A DNA stretch of 64,000 nt from assembly GCA_022885665.1 (NCBI GenBank), contig JAGQDJ010000077.1, positions 186,001 to 250,000 of the forward strand, given 5' to 3'. Shown here piece after piece: positions 10,062-22,822 of the stretch. The notes under the pieces are model-generated. The model worked only from the letters and a program-made list of their open reading frames with translations. It ran no database searches and was not told the origin of the DNA. Each line of letters opens with the position of its first letter. The first letter of the stretch is position 1. The DNA is from Triops longicaudatus. Lineage: Eukaryota; Arthropoda; Branchiopoda; Notostraca; Triopsidae. The translations under genes and the position numbers were made by a program.

Positions 10062-11093
10062 ATGAAGGTAACTTGTCTTTTTGCGAGTTTTTGATCTTTA
10101 TTTTATTGCATTTGTTTCAAAATATTTAAATTGCCATAGGTGTGGGTGTGTATTCTTTTGACTGCAGCGGTCGTCACCTTGTTTAGCAGGCGTGTCCAGG
10201 CGTCAAGTTCAGAATCCGAAAATGATGACTGGCTATCTACCGTTTTTAAGTCTTCACTCGTTTCGACACTGCTCAAGGGTCTTTCAGATGGAAAATCTAA
10301 AGTTACGTCCAAAACCATGACGACAGTTACTGTTGTCGAGCCTACTAATAGCACACAAACTTCATCGAGTTCCGATTCTGACCAGTATAAGAAATCATCC
10401 AAGAAGCCTAGCAAGATTGAAGCTTTGAGTGAAATCATTAAACACGACGATTCTTCAGAAGAGAGCGACGACAGTCTCGAAGACATCTTTGATGATCTTG
10501 GAAAAGCACACAAGAAAAACTCCGGAAACAGTCCGCTGATGTCTTATTTTAAATCCCTTATTCCTTCTACGTTCCCTAAGCCACCATCTTTAATGGTTTT
10601 GCCGGATTTCATAGATTTCTTTCTCCCTTTTGGTCACACGCATTCGCACGATTCCACTACACCCAAGCCGTGTAATAAAAAGAAATCTAAAAAGAAGAAA
10701 AGTACCACAACTACACCCCTTCCAACAGCGTATTCGACCACTACGAAGCAATTTCAGCATTATTATGCTACAGAAACATATCCGGAAGCCTCTACTACGG
10801 AAAAAAACTACTTCTTCGACGATTTTACGTTGGGACCTATCCGGCAATTAGAAAACACATTCGATATCCACAAACCTCACGATTTTTACCCGCAAAGCAC
10901 GACAGCAAAGTATCAGCCTTATAAACCTTCTACTGTGAGTGACAATTTCGAGCCAGGAACGAATGTTCATTATGAAGAAGAACTTCCGGTATCAAATCCT
11001 AATTACCGCCCATTTGCTGCAGTTGACGAACCTTTAGGTTCGTTCGTATCTTTCGAGCGAAAAAACTCCAAAGTGAACATTACGGCACAGTAG
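10062..11093 (+). CDS. Secreted Ser/Thr/Lys-rich protein E, 319 aa, two exons, family unknown
   Basis: Exon 1 (10062-10067) encodes only MK before GTAACT. Exon 2 (10140-11093) begins after CCATAG; the 72-bp intron is phase 0. The join gives a signal peptide MKVWVCILLTAAVV..., with cleavage likely after RRVQA (residue 23). The mature chain is Ser-rich and acidic at first (SSSESENDD), with a Trp-containing hydrophobic segment at 33-50, Ser/Asp/Lys clusters (about 76-122), a hydrophobic Pro/Phe segment (139-166), a Lys block (182-189) flanked by Thr-rich stretches that could be O-glycosylated, and a Tyr/Pro-rich tail containing NPNYRPF (288-294). Sequons are at N72 and N315. The NYRP motif matches the C-terminus of protein A. 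One mature cysteine (180) is present. Gene D lies head to head with it. No recognised domain; function unknown. Confidence 0.85.
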
Positions 11094-11496
11094 GACATCG
11101 TCATGTTACGTCCTTATTATGTCGTTTGTGTATTTATTTAATTGCTATTTAATATAAGCATTTGATCACAAAATGTGGATGAACTTACTTGCAAAATTTC
11201 CATGTATATGGGCATTTTTACTTATTTCAACTCCCTGGTTTTGTTTTCGTTTTTTTTTTTTTTTTTTTTTAGTTTACATACCAAACTGCTACGTCATTGT
11301 TAGATTTTTTAATCAAATATCATGTTTTAAATTTTTTAAATATTATTGCTGGATTAAGTTAGAAACCTTTTGTGTTACTAAAAGAGCATTTCACGTAAAC
11401 ATATGTCGAAATCCCCTCTTATAGAATTTAGTGTTTCATTGCGAAAAGTAAAGTTCTCGAAAGGCTTTCAGTCTGCAGAGAAAGGTGGCTTTAGGT
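11094..11496. other. Intergenic region between genes E and F
   Basis: It contains the 3' side of gene E and the upstream region of gene F. A run of 21 T lies at 11250-11270. No clear AATAAA for gene E is seen. An 83-codon frame at 11173-11424 crosses the T run, so its Phe string is an artefact of low complexity. Confidence 0.55.
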
Positions 11497-11530
11497 TATA
11501 ATAGGGCAAACTTGTGTCCGGTTCAGATTT
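11497..11530 (+). promoter_or_regulatory. Core promoter of secreted gene F
   Basis: TATAATAGG begins at 11497. TCAGATT, a full YYANWYY initiator with A at 11525, follows 28 bp downstream. The start codon is at 11628. Confidence 0.65.
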
Positions 11531-11627
11531 GCTTTCTCGTGAAATAGACAAAAATGAAGGTGTAGCGTTCGTTTCCTCATTCGTCTTTCTAGCGTTGTAG
11601 CGTATTTGACCGAACTCAGCCGTGATC

Positions 11628-12130
11628 ATGAGATTAAAGGTGAGAATCAATATTTGCTTTTTCTTCTTGATGTTGCTTCTAGATGTGAATGTGCAGTTTT
11701 AACTGAGTTTTGATTCTAGACTGCTGTGCTCGTCCTTTTCTTTGTAACCTGCCTGGGCACTACAAACGTCTCTGCAATTCCTGATTTTCTTCGGAGAATT
11801 TTTGAAGCAATGTTTTACATCGATTTTTCTGAGGACAATCCCGATTTGCTGAAATTTCCTACAAAACCTCCGCCAGCCTCTCATAAGTATAAAAGGCCTT
11901 ACGACGACTTTTACGAAGCAGACGTTATGCACAAGGCCAGCGGATATGCGTCCAGAAGAACAGCTGATAAATCACAGGGAATTTACGAGGAAAACGAAAC
12001 TGTGTTAGGAATACTTCCCGGAATGTTAAACTCCTCGCCAAAGCCAACTGAATTTGAAGTTACTGAAATACCGTCTAGTTCACTAGCGTTTCCTGTGCGT
12101 CAGTTTAATTATTCATCCAGTAACGCTTGA
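11628..12130 (+). CDS. Small secreted protein F, 140 aa, two exons, family unknown
   Basis: Exon 1 (11628-11639) encodes MRLK before GTGAGA. Exon 2 (11720-12130) starts after GATTCTAG; the 80-bp intron is phase 0. The joined sequence starts with a strong signal peptide (MRLKTAVLVLFFVTCL..., cleavage near VSA, residue 23). The mature chain begins with an aromatic hydrophobic segment (IPDFLRRIFEAMFY, 24-37). It continues Pro/Lys/Tyr-rich (PPPASHKYKRPYDDFY), then Ser/Glu-rich, and ends FNYSSSNA. Sequons are at N96, N108 and N134. No mature cysteine. It is the shortest of the six and the last before the gene-poor tract. Family and function are not recognised. Confidence 0.82.
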
Positions 12131-12165
12131 ATTTTCATGGTTAAATTATAGCTATAAATTTTAAA

Positions 12166-12171
12166 AATAAA
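12166..12171 (+). terminator. Polyadenylation signal of gene F
   Basis: AATAAA lies 36 nt past the stop codon of gene F. Confidence 0.65.
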
Positions 12172-15100
12172 TATCTATAACAATAATGCAAAAATTAATC
12201 GCAATGAGTTCACCGATTAAATGTGTATTTCGTACGCGTGTATCATTGTTCCGAAAACAAAGAAACGCAGTTGCTCTCAATTTAGAATTAAAAAAACGAC
12301 GTAAAATTTACGAAACGTTTTTTTATAGAGAAAGTTAATACAAATTGTTTCCCCTGCTTAAACTGTTTTCAACTCTCCGCAAATCAGTTGATGTTTGAAA
12401 ATTAGTAACGTAGCAAAAAAAAAAAAATTCGGAAAAGAAATACGGCATAACGTAACAAATCTTGTCACTTCCATCGAAATAATCGATTTTTTTGTAATCT
12501 GTTTGAGCATTAAAAAATAATAGTTGATCAAGAAATAAGTGTAGCAATATTATCTGTATAACCTTCAGGATGTCCCAATTGGAAACAGCGCTAGTCTTCG
12601 GTCATGTAGTACGTAGTATTCAGTTTACACAATAGGTGTCGTAAGCCACACTTTCAAGCAGAATTTTATTAGTCGTTAAAGATTGCGCGCTTTTGTCTCG
12701 ATTCATTGTTTTACAATTCGCAAATCTCTGGAAGTGATATTATGATTAATACAGAACTTAATAGATATTATTTACTATCAGTAGACGAGAATTTTAGGAA
12801 AGTGTTTTCTTATACGTGAGCAGTGTTTTCGCACGTGATATGACATATCTTATATTGTACTATGTGTTTTGGAAAAACGGACTGTGATCTAACCTTCTTG
12901 AAAGCCGTCAAAGTGACAAGTTAGTCGATAAAATAAACAAAAGTTTTCAGTTTCTCCATTCTAGTTTGTTTTAATGTAACACTACTTTCGGCTGATAAGT
13001 CGTGTCAAAGTCAGCTATTCCAATATTTCTGCGCCTGTCACATCTTTCCGTCGTTCCGAAAAGGATTGTCAAAGATTTGGTACTTCGAATGGCCAAGGTG
13101 ACATTTTACTCCCAGAAAAAAAGTATTGTTACAATATTTTTGTTTGTTACTAGGATTGAAAGGTTTCCTTGGTGTGAACAAAGCTCGCGTCGTGAAGCCA
13201 CATTTTCCATAGGGTTATATTGGCTTACATGGTGTTCTGCAGGACCCGCAAGTCAATTATTAGCCCCATTTGCATTACTCCAAGCTGCTTGTATTCAGAA
13301 CACCAACGACGTCAAAGTCCAGGTATGAAAAACTGTTTACTCAAGTTTCTCGTTTTCCTTTCGCTATTATAGGTTTCCACCTGAATAATTTATGAGGATT
13401 ACTACATTGCCCTAGTTCCAGTATTGCTTAGGTTTCCCAGGATTTGTGGTTTCTTTTATCAATTTATATCCAGTTAGCTTGGTAGAGTTTCTTTCCATTG
13501 TAAATCCGGGGGAATAATATGCTCATAAAACACGTTTTCATCTAACACATATGGTTGTTAATGAAGCAGGGTGTAATCACAAGTTCTACGCAATATCCAT
13601 TGCATTTCGCATTAAAGGGCTCTTCTCATTACGTTTTGGAGCTTTCATCCAGCATTTATTTATGCCTAGTAGCCCACACAGGAGGTCTAATAACTCTTTG
13701 TTCTTCTTTGGCGCTCTTTGGGTTTGTCTGTCGGCCTTTCGGTCACATTCAATCCAGGGTGTTACTGCGAGGTACATGATGGCATTGTTGCCTCGGCGTT
13801 GTAAGCAAACCAACTGCAAAGGAGACACCTGCAAAAGGCGGTGCCGGTATCTTTTGGGGCGTCCTATGGGGGGTCATGAAATATTTGAAGGTATAAGATT
13901 ATGTGTGGCGTTTTTCCCATCATTAAGGACTGAAGAATTTCATTTCATTTTCTCTTTCTTGCACCTACTTGCTTTTAATAGTTACAAATGATAGAGTAAT
14001 AGAAAATTTACTTTGAAATCTACCTCTTCCCTTCTTTATTGTGTACAATTTCCCGAATTTCAACACGAACTGTCAATAAGAGATTTTTTTCGAAAATCCT
14101 TTTTTTAGGGTGTCGTGTTACTTGCTCAGATTTTTGCTTAATTCTTTTGGGAAAAGGGGGAGGGATTAGTAAGAAAAGACGTCAGTCTTGGCCGTCACGG
14201 CGTCCAGTCGTGCACATATTGGCGGGAACTGTCGAGTAAGCGATTTTGAGCCATTGTTGGGTTGCATTGTAACAGCCGGGTAACGTCACGTTTGCATGTG
14301 TGGTAGTGGTGAAGCACTAGCGGTGCCTTATACAGCTTTTTCCAATGCATGGAGTCTTGTTGGTGAGTACCTGGAACGGCCACAAATTCTCTAAGGGGCG
14401 TTAGGCTTTTAATCAAGATATAAAATGACACACAACGAAAAAAAAGAAGAGAAAAAACTACTTTTTATCGTTTTGCCTTGTCTGACTAACTGGCAGCAAG
14501 TTCTAACCCTATTACAGCACTACACCTTTCTTTTTCTTTTCTGTGTTCCTTTTTTTCACCGCCATTTAAAGAGCACAACAATTGAAAGGCACGCCAAACC
14601 GTCCTGTTCCGTAACAATAGTCGTTGGCTGAAAGTTAAACTTGGCTGCAAATGATTAGCTCGTTGCTGTTTCGGCTTCTCTTTGCTTTGTGCGCGGGAAA
14701 GTACCCATATTTTGCATAGGAAGACTAGAATCAGAAAAAGGTGTTGGATTCATTGTTGCTTATTTTACTTTTAGGATCCCGCTCAGGTCAGAGAGGTGCA
14801 GTAAAATAAAGACCTCAGATACTTGAATGCTTCAAGGGACGTCAGAATCGCCAGGGAAGCTTTTCGGGGACCCTATTGAAAAAGATTCGGCCAATGCAGG
14901 CCAAAACTGTCAAGAGAGGTTTCTTTAGGCTTTTCGGGGGTACCTAGTGCTCTCCCCTAACCCGAAAAGTTGAGGGCTTTATCTTTTGAGAGAATTGTAG
15001 AGGGCGAAAAGCTGTGAAGAGCGGGAGAGAGAGGTACACACACAGAGAGATGGGAGCTTCTTTTCAACACACACCCTACCATAATATTTTCACAGCCTTG

Positions 15101-17640
15101 TCGTTCTGTTTGACCCAAACAAACGCGATTCCGTCTCAATCCGAAATGTAAACTCCACTCCGGGGCAAATAACTGAAAAAAAAGACGACAAGAATTGTTA
15201 AACAGATTGTGGTGAATGTGTTGCTATTCTTAGGAACTTGAACGCACCTGGATTGGGAAAACGGTAGCCAAGTTTGAATCTTGGCCGTTTGAATTTTTAA
15301 TGCGTTTCCACCATTCTGAAGTTTCGTATCTTTGAAAGATCAGGTGAGGAGCAATGAAAGTACAATTGCAGCTGGCTTCCAGTACTTGAGAAATGTGAAG
15401 TCAAGAGATTTTGGGAGAATTTTAATTATAATCTGTGAGAAATCATAATCTTCTCCAAAAATGCTTTTTGTGTTGTTAATGCGTGCTAGAAACGTGAATA
15501 AGATGAACCATTGCCATTAGCCGTGGCAGACTAATAAAATACATAAAAATATGAACTATATTTCGGTTGCAGTTATTCAATATACAGTCTTTTCGGCAAA
15601 GTCATGCATATTGTATCTATCGAAGACTAAACCCTTCAAAGAGAAAACGCAAAATAGGCGGACATACTGGCTCGAATTAGTATTCGTACGCTCGCTTAAA
15701 GTGCAAATGTTATTAATTTTCTCTACGATATATTTCTTCCATTTTTTTACCGTCTGCCTGTTCTTTAGTCAGCTAAGATACTTTAGTTATCTTAACTAAT
15801 AAAAAATAAGTGGATCCGAAATTATTTTATTTATTTTCGAAGTAATCAAATTACGAAGCCATCAAATTATGAATTGTAGACTGCGCTAACAAATCGCTCA
15901 CATTTTCACCCTTGACAAAAGTATCACGTGTTAGTTATTCTGGAAAACTTGCTCCTGACAAGTAGCTTAACTAAAGTTTTGTGACTATCCCTTGTATTAT
16001 GCTCGGTTTCTTTGTTTAACAGTCATAAATCGGAAAACTTTCCTATTTCTGTATTGCGCATAATTGAATTTGCTTGCTTCGAAAATGCGGCCGAAAATCT
16101 TATTAAATTTGCACTCTTAAATAGAGATTAGATGATTTATTTTCCATTCCCTTGTTTGTAAGTTGGATTTAAGTTAATACTTTTATTCGTGAATATTTAA
16201 TGGAGTTAATTCTCGGAAGGGATTCCGTTTGTATAATTAGAACTTCAAGCGTCGATTTGCGACGGCTTTCAGTTAGCTCTTTGGTTCACATTTGGCAATG
16301 GTTGACTGTATCATATGACTTTACATTCTATTTCTCAGTTTATTTTACACCGTTTGTAGAAACACGTTTTAATAGTTGCCTTTAAGAAAATCACCGGTAA
16401 AATGTTCGGTTAAAAAATTTCTTGTAGTGAAAGACGGTGTTAGCGACATCCTCCTCTTTTTCCCCCTTGGTACAAGGAAGTGTCGTATAACCGTGTTTTT
16501 CCATTGTTGGATGCGACGACAGAGCGCATGCGGGGGGTCTTGTTGTGAGTGTAGGCTTTATTGTCTCGTGGCCTGTAATCATGTTTGGGGCGCAGGGAAT
16601 CTTCCGGATTCAGATGCAAAGCAACGTGAGCTTTTCTGTCCATTGGTTAGCCGGGAAATAAAAAAGAGTAACCACGCGGGCTATAAACGATTGTCGCAGC
16701 TTAACAGAACGTCGGAAAATAACAAGAGATATACACACGGGGATTATTATTACTCAACTACTCCTCTATCTCGCTTTTTTGTGCTTTAGAAAGAAAAATA
16801 CGCGGCGTAAAGTATCACATAGGACAAGCAAAGGGAAGCTTTTTGTATTCCCAACAATAAATTTTGTTTGAAAAAAGTGTTTTTCTTTTTTGACATTACG
16901 GGGCCAGCGATGTTGTCAAGTGTTTGATCACTTTTATTCCACCTTAACCCCCGTAGTTAAAAGTTGATAAAAGAATCTTTCGCCATGGAAGCAATGGAAG
17001 CAAAGAGACAGCTGCATCGAGCCCGAGCTAATAGCCAGCATATGTATAGTACACACAAGCCATTGTGGCCTCAAATTCCACGCCTTTTCGCTAACGCGGA
17101 ATGTTTCACCAACCAGCCTTAGGGAAAGAAGGGGCGGGTCTAAATCCTTTCGGCCGGAAACCAAATATTTGCACGGTTTACCTATTAGCCTTTTCAACTT
17201 CAACTTAGCACCTATTATGTTGGCCGCCCCCATAGCCCACGTTTTCCCTCTTTTCGCTTCAACCCAAAATGACACCTACGCCAATCTAGACCAAACACCC
17301 ATTGTACAGGAACTGAAGCTTGGTTGAAAACGAAATTGTCCCCCATTTCGCGCAAACTCACACGACATTAATCCTTTAGTGTGAAACGCTATTGTCCAAA
17401 AGCGGGTTAGAAATTTCGAAGTTCTGGGCAGAAACTGTCTTCTCTGTCTCGTGACCGGTTTAGGTGACAATGTGATTGGTATTGTTACCAGAATTCAAAG
17501 AAAATGTGAACAGATTTAGAAAAAAATGCAAGGTTGAATTATATTTTCTGAAATACTGAACCGATTTTTTTGAGAAAAGTTTTAATATTTTTGTAGAGAT
17601 TTTCTATAAAACTTTCTATAAGACTTATTATTTTTAATAT

Positions 17641-17775
17641 TTTTTTAGTTATATTTTTTATAGTATTATATTTTTATAGTTTTATATTTTATAGTATTAT
17701 TTTGAGTATTATATTTTGAGCATTATACTTTTATGAGTATTATATTTTTACTATTTTTTATTGATTTTTTATATT
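17641..17775. repeat. AT-rich degenerate minisatellite
   Basis: Words of type AGTATTATATTTT recur at irregular spacing of about 14 to 30 bp, nearly free of G and C. It may be a slippage product or a matrix-attachment-like region. Confidence 0.7.
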
Positions 17776-18970
17776 TCGTTGGGTTTTTTGGAAAGCAGTT
17801 TATTATTTTCTAATCTAAGGTAATGTAAGCGTATTGAATTTTTAAGCGTGGCTAAAAAGACGGCGAGAGAGGTGGAAAAGAGACCTAAAGGCTAAAGAAG
17901 TCCGAGTTTTGTTCGGCTAACGAAGAAATAAGAGAAACGCGGTCCCGGTGCGTTTGGAGTTGAGCTCAGCACCTTAGTGTTGCCATGATTGCACTCCTAA
18001 TTATGGTCTTTGTGCTGCGACGGCCGTAAATCTGCCAAGGAGGAAGGTGGAGACGACAAGATGGTTGGATCCCCAACTCCCCAACTGCTTAAGCATTAAG
18101 AACAAGGTGTTTTCTCAAGCTTTTTCTTCCCCACTTCAAAGATTCATACCTCCTAGCCCTTGTTTCGTTTTCTGCCGAGCTATTCATGACAAAAAGGAAA
18201 AGACACGCCAAAAAGCACCCTGTAGCTCCAACTGCCTCCAAAGAATAGGAAGAAGAAAGAGCCAAGTGAAGGTCTTCAGTAAATCGAGTTGTCTCCTAGC
18301 CTCGCAATTCATGAGGATTTGTTGGTGCTTCTGCTTGCAGATGTCTTCATAATCTCGTCGGGACCAAAACTGATCCCATCCGCTGTTCCTTTTAAGCTTG
18401 CCGTAATACGAAGGTTCACCTTACACTACACGCAGCCCCATTTATTCTCCTATTTATAAAGAAAACGGGAATCACACATATTCCAATTATTAATGGTTAA
18501 ATTTCAAAAATTTCTTATATTTTAATATACAGTAAGATATGTGTAAAAGCTTAAAATGAAATAACACAATCATACAATAAAGCATCACAAATGCATTGAA
18601 ATATTAAAAGAACGGATTAAAGTTCTGTAAAAACCAAAAGTGGCCAACTCTGCATTACCGCCGCCCCAAAAGAAAGCATGGGGAATACCGCACCAATTAG
18701 CGCATAGTTGGCGTGAAAGATGTAAAAACGGATGTGGGCATCATATCGATCAAAATGCGTTGTGTACTACGGAAAAGGTGTAAATAATTAGAAAAGCGCT
18801 CAAAACGTTTGAAATTAAAGTAAATTATTATTTACCCTTGTTTTAGGTACCTTCGTATTGTCATAATCATGTGTTCCCCAAAAAATTCCGTGATTTTTAT
18901 CTTGCCCTATAGTTTAAGTTTGTAGTGAAAAGCACAGGATTATAATATTTTTAGTAGAAATTATAACTTC

Positions 18971-19040
18971 ACTTTAATTTGATTTTAAATTTAACTTGAT
19001 TTGAGTTTAATTTAATTTGATTTATTCAGTTGAATTTATT
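18971..19040. repeat. Degenerate TTTAATTTGA repeat
   Basis: About seven imperfect copies of a roughly 10-bp unit (TTTAATTTGA, TTTAACTTGA, TTTGAGTTTAA and similar) lie in tandem. Confidence 0.65.
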
Positions 19041-22000
19041 TGTTCGATATCATTCTTTTACTTTTCCGCTGGGTGGTTGTGGAGTTTGGATTAAGGAGGA
19101 AAGTAAGGGATATTTTTTGCAAAACAGGGGGAAAAACCTCTAGGCCTACTTCACGTGAGGTCCTTGGCTTCCTAGCCGAAAAGGAAGTTAAAACGCTTTT
19201 AAGGACAGATGAGTGACATTGGTCTCCGTCCACTCTTTTCTGTTCGACTTGCGTCCCGCTTATTAGCAGAAAACGGCCCCTAATTTGGTTCACCCATTCA
19301 CTTTCTTTGAAACACAGCTCAATAGGTGACAGAGTCACGGAAAAAAATAGGGCTTCTCATTTTTCTCGTTGACTCTGACGCTTTTTTCCGAAATAACCAT
19401 GGTTGTCAAGCGCTCAGTGGCAGGAAGTTTCAATTCTTGCGTTTCGAACATACAAAGAGTTGGGTTAGTATGGGATTCCAGGCGTTCTGGGGGTTTTACG
19501 GGTTCGATTGCGGAACTAATACGCTTCGACACCTATCACTGATGTCTTCATGGAAACGTTTAACGACGGCTCATGGCTGTGGGACCCCCTTTGGGATTTT
19601 CGAGCGTATCTAACCGGACCCAACGCAGTCCGGGAGGCTGTAAGGTTGTATTTTCTATTGCCCGGGCATCATCACTATAAAATTTCTTTTATTGACTGAG
19701 GCCTAGGGACTTGTAACTCGATTTGGGTGGCCCAAAACGTTGTATACAGAGCGTTAACTGCTTATTCTGCCAGAGGGATTTATAACGCATAGAAAGAGAG
19801 AGAGGAAAAATTTTGACAGAATTTGTACTACTTTGTGACGAATTAGGGGAGAGGTACGCTTTGTGAGCTGTTTTTAAGATGAAGAGCTGCTTTACGTACG
19901 GTACGCAAAATGCTCACATGTTACAAAGGACGGAGACTGATTTTCTTAACGCTTGGAGGTGCGTTTGATCCTTCTTGGCCCTCCAATTTTTGGCTTAGGT
20001 GTAATTGTATGGCGTCTTTTCTTCGAGATCCCCTTGTAAGTTGTTCCGCTGCTGTTGCTGCGTGCTGTTCACACTCGTAGACAAGCGTATTATGTGAGGA
20101 GGAAAGAGACCGCGACATGTGACACCACCACGGTGTACGTCTTGGCAACAAAGGACCCTAAAACGTATGAGCCATTGTAAAGACGTTGCAAAGTTCTGGA
20201 AGAAACCGTCTCCGGTGATCATATGGGGGCGATAAACCCTCGCTTTACGATAGGTGGTTCCGAAAAGTTGACTTGTAAACCCCAAAGTGCCGTAACTCTA
20301 ACCGGTGCTCATAATCTCACCGTTAGTTTACATAATTTGTTCTAAAGCTTCAGAATTTGGGTATGCTAATCCTTCGTTTCCTTTACCGCGTAATAAATAG
20401 ACTCCCGCTTTAGTTGCGTTAATTGAGCACACATAAACAAGGTTAAAGCTAACTAAACCTAACTTACAGTGAAAACATTTCTGAAAAGCAAGAAATTGTG
20501 TGCAACTTACCTAAGAATTAGCATAAGTAAACAACCTCGAAAAGCTTAACGAATTATTCCTTGACATGCGGCCTCAATATTGGGATTTACTCTTGAATGA
20601 AAAATATGTATTGAAAAACCTGACTTAAGTGGGATACATTCGTGATGTTGTAGGGAGCCGTTTAGTTGTGTTTTCGTCATAAATTGCTCGAATATGACGC
20701 ATAGGGGTTATTATCGTTTGATAAGTATGAAACAGTGTAATACTGTATATGTAAATAAATTGTCGGAAATATTGCATGGTAATTTATACCGTTTACATTT
20801 GCTTGACAGGCATGCCGTTCCCATTGTTGAGTATTTTTCTTCGTAAACGTATTGTTAACGGAACTCTAAACCTAAGTTGAGTGTTTTTTTTTAATAATTA
20901 AAAATTGTTCGAATTTTCTTCTTAGGTAAGAATACTCGCCCACCACGTAAAGTTCTTAGCTTTAACTATTGCCAAATATGGCTTACCGGAATGGAATTAA
21001 CGAGCGCTCCCCTCCCCCCCCCAAAAAAAAATCTATCCATTCTGCCTCATTTTGAAGAAGGTGCCATTTCGTTGAGCCCCAATGAGCGAAATAGAAAGAA
21101 CAATTTTTGAAAATTTATTTCATAGTTATTTGTAAACACTATAATGCATCGAACATTCAACGTTTTCTACGTAGAAAATTCTTTGTCAGCTGAATTATTT
21201 GTAACCCGAAACAAGCCTAAAGCAGAGTCTATTTTGCATTATAAGAGTCTCTAAGTTTGCTCCTTTTTTCAATGAACCAGCACAATAACTCCGCTTTTCC
21301 GTAAAAACCCAAAAACGAAAAGAAAAAAAAAGAAAGAAAATTCAAGTAGTAATAAAGAAACTTTAAAGACGTTTAAAGGGCCCCAGCACACGCTGTTCGG
21401 ATCCGGTGTCCCCAATGTTACAGATTTCTGTAACAGGAGGCTACCATAAAAAAGACTTAAGGAGCGTCTTAGTTGCTCCCGTAGTCCATAATGAGCACAG
21501 CGAAAACCATTTGGTGACGGGACTTATTAGACAAGCAACACAAGACAAGAAAAGGAACAGGACTGAAAAAAAGGTTACAATGAACGTAGCGTTTGATGGC
21601 CCCCAAATGCTGAAACACGAGACATAGAAACAGTCTCGTCTCCGTAGAGTCACAAACCACATCCTCTTGTTGTCCATGCGTTTTATGGCGGGGGAGGCTT
21701 AAGGTGGTATAGTGGTGGTTGGTGATGGGGTACAAAACGGAGACAAAAACCTCCCTTTTTTACCTCCCTCTTGCTGATATTTTCAAGAAAAATCTTCAGC
21801 TCCCCTTGGCAAGTTTGAGCTAATCCGTCAAGGCTTGACGTTTTTACCTTAGGTGCCGAGCTGCGATTGCACACCCCATTGCGTTTGAGGTCCTCGGAAC
21901 TGGACCCGTACCCCCCAAAAAGTCTCGGTTACCAGATCCCTCGTTGGAAGTTTGGACGTTTCTTAACATGCAATCAACACTGACCATCTCTTTGGGACGC

Positions 22001-22822
22001 TTCAGGGGGCTCTTGTTTTACTCCATCTCTCTGAAACAGGAGGAGAACAACTGTAAAATCCTGACAACTCTTATAGAGGAGAGTTGTTAAACGCTTCGAC
22101 GTTTGACGTTAAACGGTTTACAATTCCTTCCAAGGTTCGGACGTGTAATGGGTTTATTTCTTTAGTCTGTAATAAGTTGCACAGTCCAACTTATGGACAT
22201 TTAACCAAGCAAACAAAAATGTGAAAATAAAAATTAACGGAAATGTGAAATGTTCTGTTATAATAGGACTCCGATTTTGGTCAATGAGTCACCAAGCAGT
22301 TTGGGTAATAAATTCAGTATTTTACAGGACTAGAAGCAATATGAAGAAATGGAATAATGTACATGAAAATCCTACGATATGGCTTATTCGGCTGTATTTT
22401 AACTAAAATTTAAATTTGAAAGGTAAGAACTATCAGAGTGTGGAAAGTGAGAACTGTGGGTACTTGTGCACTTGACAAATGGACGTTTCTGTCCTGGTAA
22501 GTTAAATTAAACGGAGTGTAGATTCTAGACCAACAAACAGTACTGCAATAGGCGAAAGAACATAGTCTTTCCGCGATTTTTTAATGAATTTTGGACACAC
22601 ATTTTATTGTTTTCATTCGAGAAGTCTTTGACACCTCGATTTTTTCGAAAGAAAGCATAAGGAATAAGAAGCGGCAAGACAGACGTAAAATAAACATGAT
22701 TAAAACAACTGTAGAATACGCACATTCGTTTTTTGAAATATTTTAAAAAGAAAAAACTGTTCGGCAATTCCGAAGTTCTTTATATCAGGCGCTTTTTCTA
22801 TTCATCTTGATACTTAGATACC

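Noticed and set aside
13002..13328. Plus-strand frame of 108 codons ending near a CAGGTATGA donor-like site
   Set aside because: A good donor alone is weak evidence. I found no upstream start with promoter or a downstream partner exon in frame.
13551..13991. Plus-strand open frame of 146 codons beginning with a true ATG
   Set aside because: No domain, no promoter elements and an overlapping frame on the same DNA. Length is within chance expectation.
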